This document shows positions 6,459-7,644 of a stretch of DNA of 7,644 bases, one piece after another. Source of the stretch: an uncultured Coprococcus sp. (GTDB lineage: Bacteria > Bacillota > Clostridia > Lachnospirales > Lachnospiraceae); the NCBI GenBank assembly GCA_900548215.1, contig URJI01000113.1:1-7644 (forward strand), read 5' to 3'. The number at the start of each line of letters is the position of its first letter. Position 1 is the first letter of the stretch. The position numbers were made by a program, and so were the translations under genes. A model generated the notes under the pieces. It saw only the letters and a list, made by a program, of their open reading frames with translations. It made no database searches and was not told the DNA's origin.

Positions 6459-6486
6459 ATTGTACCATAATTATACCATAATACAA
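6459..6486 (-). promoter_or_regulatory. Promoter of the antitoxin-cca unit, with two possible -10 boxes
   Basis: Minus strand: TTGTAT (6486-6481), 16 bp, TACAAT (6464-6459), the latter preceded by TGG as an extended -10. Eleven bases upstream a second extended -10, TGG-TATAAT (6478-6470), is a perfect hexamer but has no good -35. Either could be used. The start codon at 6401 lies about 50-60 nt downstream of the expected start points. Confidence 0.6.
6461..6482 (-). repeat. Tandem 11-bp direct repeat over the promoter
   Basis: ATTATGGTATA (6482-6472) and ATTATGGTACA (6471-6461) on the minus strand stand head to tail and differ at one base. The 11-bp period is about one helical turn, so a protein could bind both copies on the same face. 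Because each copy carries the TGG-TA part of an extended -10, it is both a promoter element and a candidate operator. Confidence 0.6.
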
Positions 6487-6521
6487 CCACAGCTTTGTTG
6501 AGTATTACGTGTTATAAAAAT

Positions 6522-6560
6522 ATAATAACTCCCCCAGCATATCGCTGAAGGAGTTATTAT
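6522..6560 (-). terminator. Rho-independent terminator of proS
   Basis: The 17-nt arms 6560-6544 and 6538-6522 enclose a 5-nt loop. As minus-strand RNA all 17 positions pair, two of them as U-G; on the plus strand these two would be C-A mismatches. The stem includes ACUCC/GGAGU and CAGC/GCUG and is followed by AUUUUUAU. It lies 23 bp past the proS stop and separates proS from the antitoxin-cca unit. Confidence 0.9.
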
Positions 6561-6583
6561 TATTACTTATTATTTATTTTATC

Positions 6584-7644
6584 TTAGTACGCACGTCCAA
6601 AGTATACCATCTTCTTGGCTGGCTTGCCACAATGTACACATACATCTGAGAGATGCTCCTGTGCAAATGGCATACATCTTGTGGAAGCTCCTGTCTCGTC
6701 CTTGATAGCCTCCTCACAAGCTGTCTCGCCACACCACATAGCCTTTACAAAGCCCTGCTCGTTGTCGATGATGTTCTTGAACTCATCCCAGCTTCTTGCA
6801 GCGTGTGTATGTGAATCTCTGTGAGCCTTTGCTCTCTCGAACATATCCTTCTGGATAGTCTCAAGAAGTTCTCCAACCTTTGTATCTATCTCATCAAGTG
6901 ATACTGTGATCTTCTCTCTTGTATCACGACGAACAAGAACTGCCTGATTTGCCTCGATATCCTTTGGTCCGATCTCAACTCTGATAGGGATACCTCTCAT
7001 CTCCTGCTCTGAGAACTTCCAGCCTGGGCTCTTGTCGCTGTCATCAACCTTTACTCTGAAAGCTCCAAGCTTCTCACGAAGCTCTGCTGCCTTCTCAAGC
7101 ACTCCTGCCTTCTTCTGCATGATAGGAATGATCATAACCTGAGTTGGAGCAACCTTTGGAGGAAGCACAAGACCTGAATTGTCTCCGTGAACCATGATGA
7201 TGGCTCCGATAAGTCTTGTTGTCATACCCCATGATGTCTGATGAACATACTTGAGTTTGTTGTCCTTGTCTGTAAACTGTATTCCAAATGCCTTGGCAAA
7301 TCCATCTCCGAAGTTGTGGCTTGTTCCTGACTGGAGTGCCTTGCCATCGTGCATAAGTGCCTCTATTGTATATGTTGCCTCTGCTCCGGCGAACTTCTCC
7401 TTCTCTGTCTTCTGTCCACGGATAACAGGCATAGCCAGAACATCCTCACAGAAGTCAGCGTACAGATTCAGCATCTGTATCGTTCTTGCCTCAGCTTCCT
7501 CAGCTGTTGCATGGGCAGTATGTCCCTCCTGCCATAAGAACTCTCTTGAACGAAGGAATGGTCTTGTCTCCTTCTCCCAACGCATAACTGAACACCACTG
7601 GTTATATACCTTTGGCAGATCACGATATGACTGAATATCATTCT
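6584..7644 (-). CDS. proS: Prolyl-tRNA synthetase, eukaryote/archaeal-type (ProS type 3), 5' end outside the window
   Basis: Class II aminoacyl-tRNA synthetase that charges tRNA-Pro with proline in the cytoplasm. The frame stays open to the right edge. Upstream of the internal Met at 7585 it reads SYRDLPKVYNQWCSVMRWE, a typical conserved ProRS stretch, so that Met is not the start. About 353 of the family's usual 480 or so residues are present. From the Met at 7585, motif 2 is RPFLRSREFLWQEGHTAH (8-25) and motif 3 is SWGMTTRLIGAIIMVHGD (117-134). The anticodon-binding domain follows directly, without the 180-residue insertion editing domain of bacterial-type ProRS. The C-terminus has a cysteine set (CGETAC, C, CVHC) and ends in YFGRAY; both are hallmarks of the type 3 enzyme. 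Lysine and glutamate codons are mostly AAG and GAG in the parts I read, consistent with high expression. It ends at TAA and a strong terminator. Confidence 0.95.
   Translation of the reverse strand, partial: NDIQSYRDLPKVYNQWCSVMRWEKETRPFLRSREFLWQEGHTAHATAEEAEARTIQMLNLYADFCEDVLAMPVIRGQKTEKEKFAGAEATYTIEALMHDGKALQSGTSHNFGDGFAKAFGIQFTDKDNKLKYVHQTSWGMTTRLIGAIIMVHGDNSGLVLPPKVAPTQVMIIPIMQKKAGVLEKAAELREKLGAFRVKVDDSDKSPGWKFSEQEMRGIPIRVEIGPKDIEANQAVLVRRDTREKITVSLDEIDTKVGELLETIQKDMFERAKAHRDSHTHAARSWDEFKNIIDNEQGFVKAMWCGETACEEAIKDETGASTRCMPFAQEHLSDVCVHCGKPAKKMVYFGRAY

Noticed and set aside
1..7644. CRISPR arrays, insertion sequences, tRNA or rRNA genes
   Set aside because: No spaced direct repeats, transposase motifs, terminal inverted repeats or tRNA-like cloverleaf sequences were seen on either strand by eye.

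Overview
The window looks like chromosomal DNA of a Clostridia member, most likely a Lachnospiraceae relative. The basis is moderate-to-low GC, strong AGGAGG-type ribosome binding sites, a eukaryote/archaeal-type prolyl-tRNA synthetase without an insertion editing domain, a CCA-adding enzyme with an HD domain, a CotS-like spore-coat protein, and a clostridial-looking Phd/YefM antitoxin. This placement is inference from protein style; no 16S or other marker is present. Every supported gene lies on the minus strand, so the biological order runs from high to low coordinates.

Layout in transcription order: (1) proS, prolyl-tRNA synthetase, is cut by the right window edge and ends at 6584; it is closed by a 17-bp hairpin terminator at 6522-6560. 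(2) A promoter region with a tandem 11-bp repeat (6461-6482) precedes a 61-residue Phd/YefM-type antitoxin (6216-6401). Its stop overlaps the start of cca (4885-6219) by ATGA, and no toxin gene is present. (3) A short intergenic region with a sporulation-sigma-like -10 and a dyad precedes a CotS-like pseudokinase (3793-4785) that starts at TTG. (4) A near-consensus sigma-A promoter, with its -35 inside the end of the CotS-like gene, gives a leader of about 130 nt before pgcA, a phosphoglucomutase (1894-3648). A strong terminator follows at 1811-1865. (5) A large multi-membrane GT-C/GT39-like glycosyltransferase (10-1710) has its own upstream region. A further gene probably starts at position 7 and runs off the left edge.

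Functionally, the right half is tRNA metabolism: charging with proline and CCA-end synthesis and repair. The left half is carbohydrate and envelope metabolism: interconversion of glucose-6-P and glucose-1-P, then a lipid-linked-sugar-dependent transferase. The CotS-like gene sits between them. There is no gene-free stretch longer than 300 bases; the largest gaps are 1711-1893 and 6402-6583, both filled by terminators and promoters.

No complete new system is evident. The most unusual arrangement is the short antitoxin without a toxin, translationally coupled to the tRNA CCA-adding enzyme. Next are the CotS-like protein, which has lost kinase catalytic residues, and the apparent sporulation-type control of its gene.
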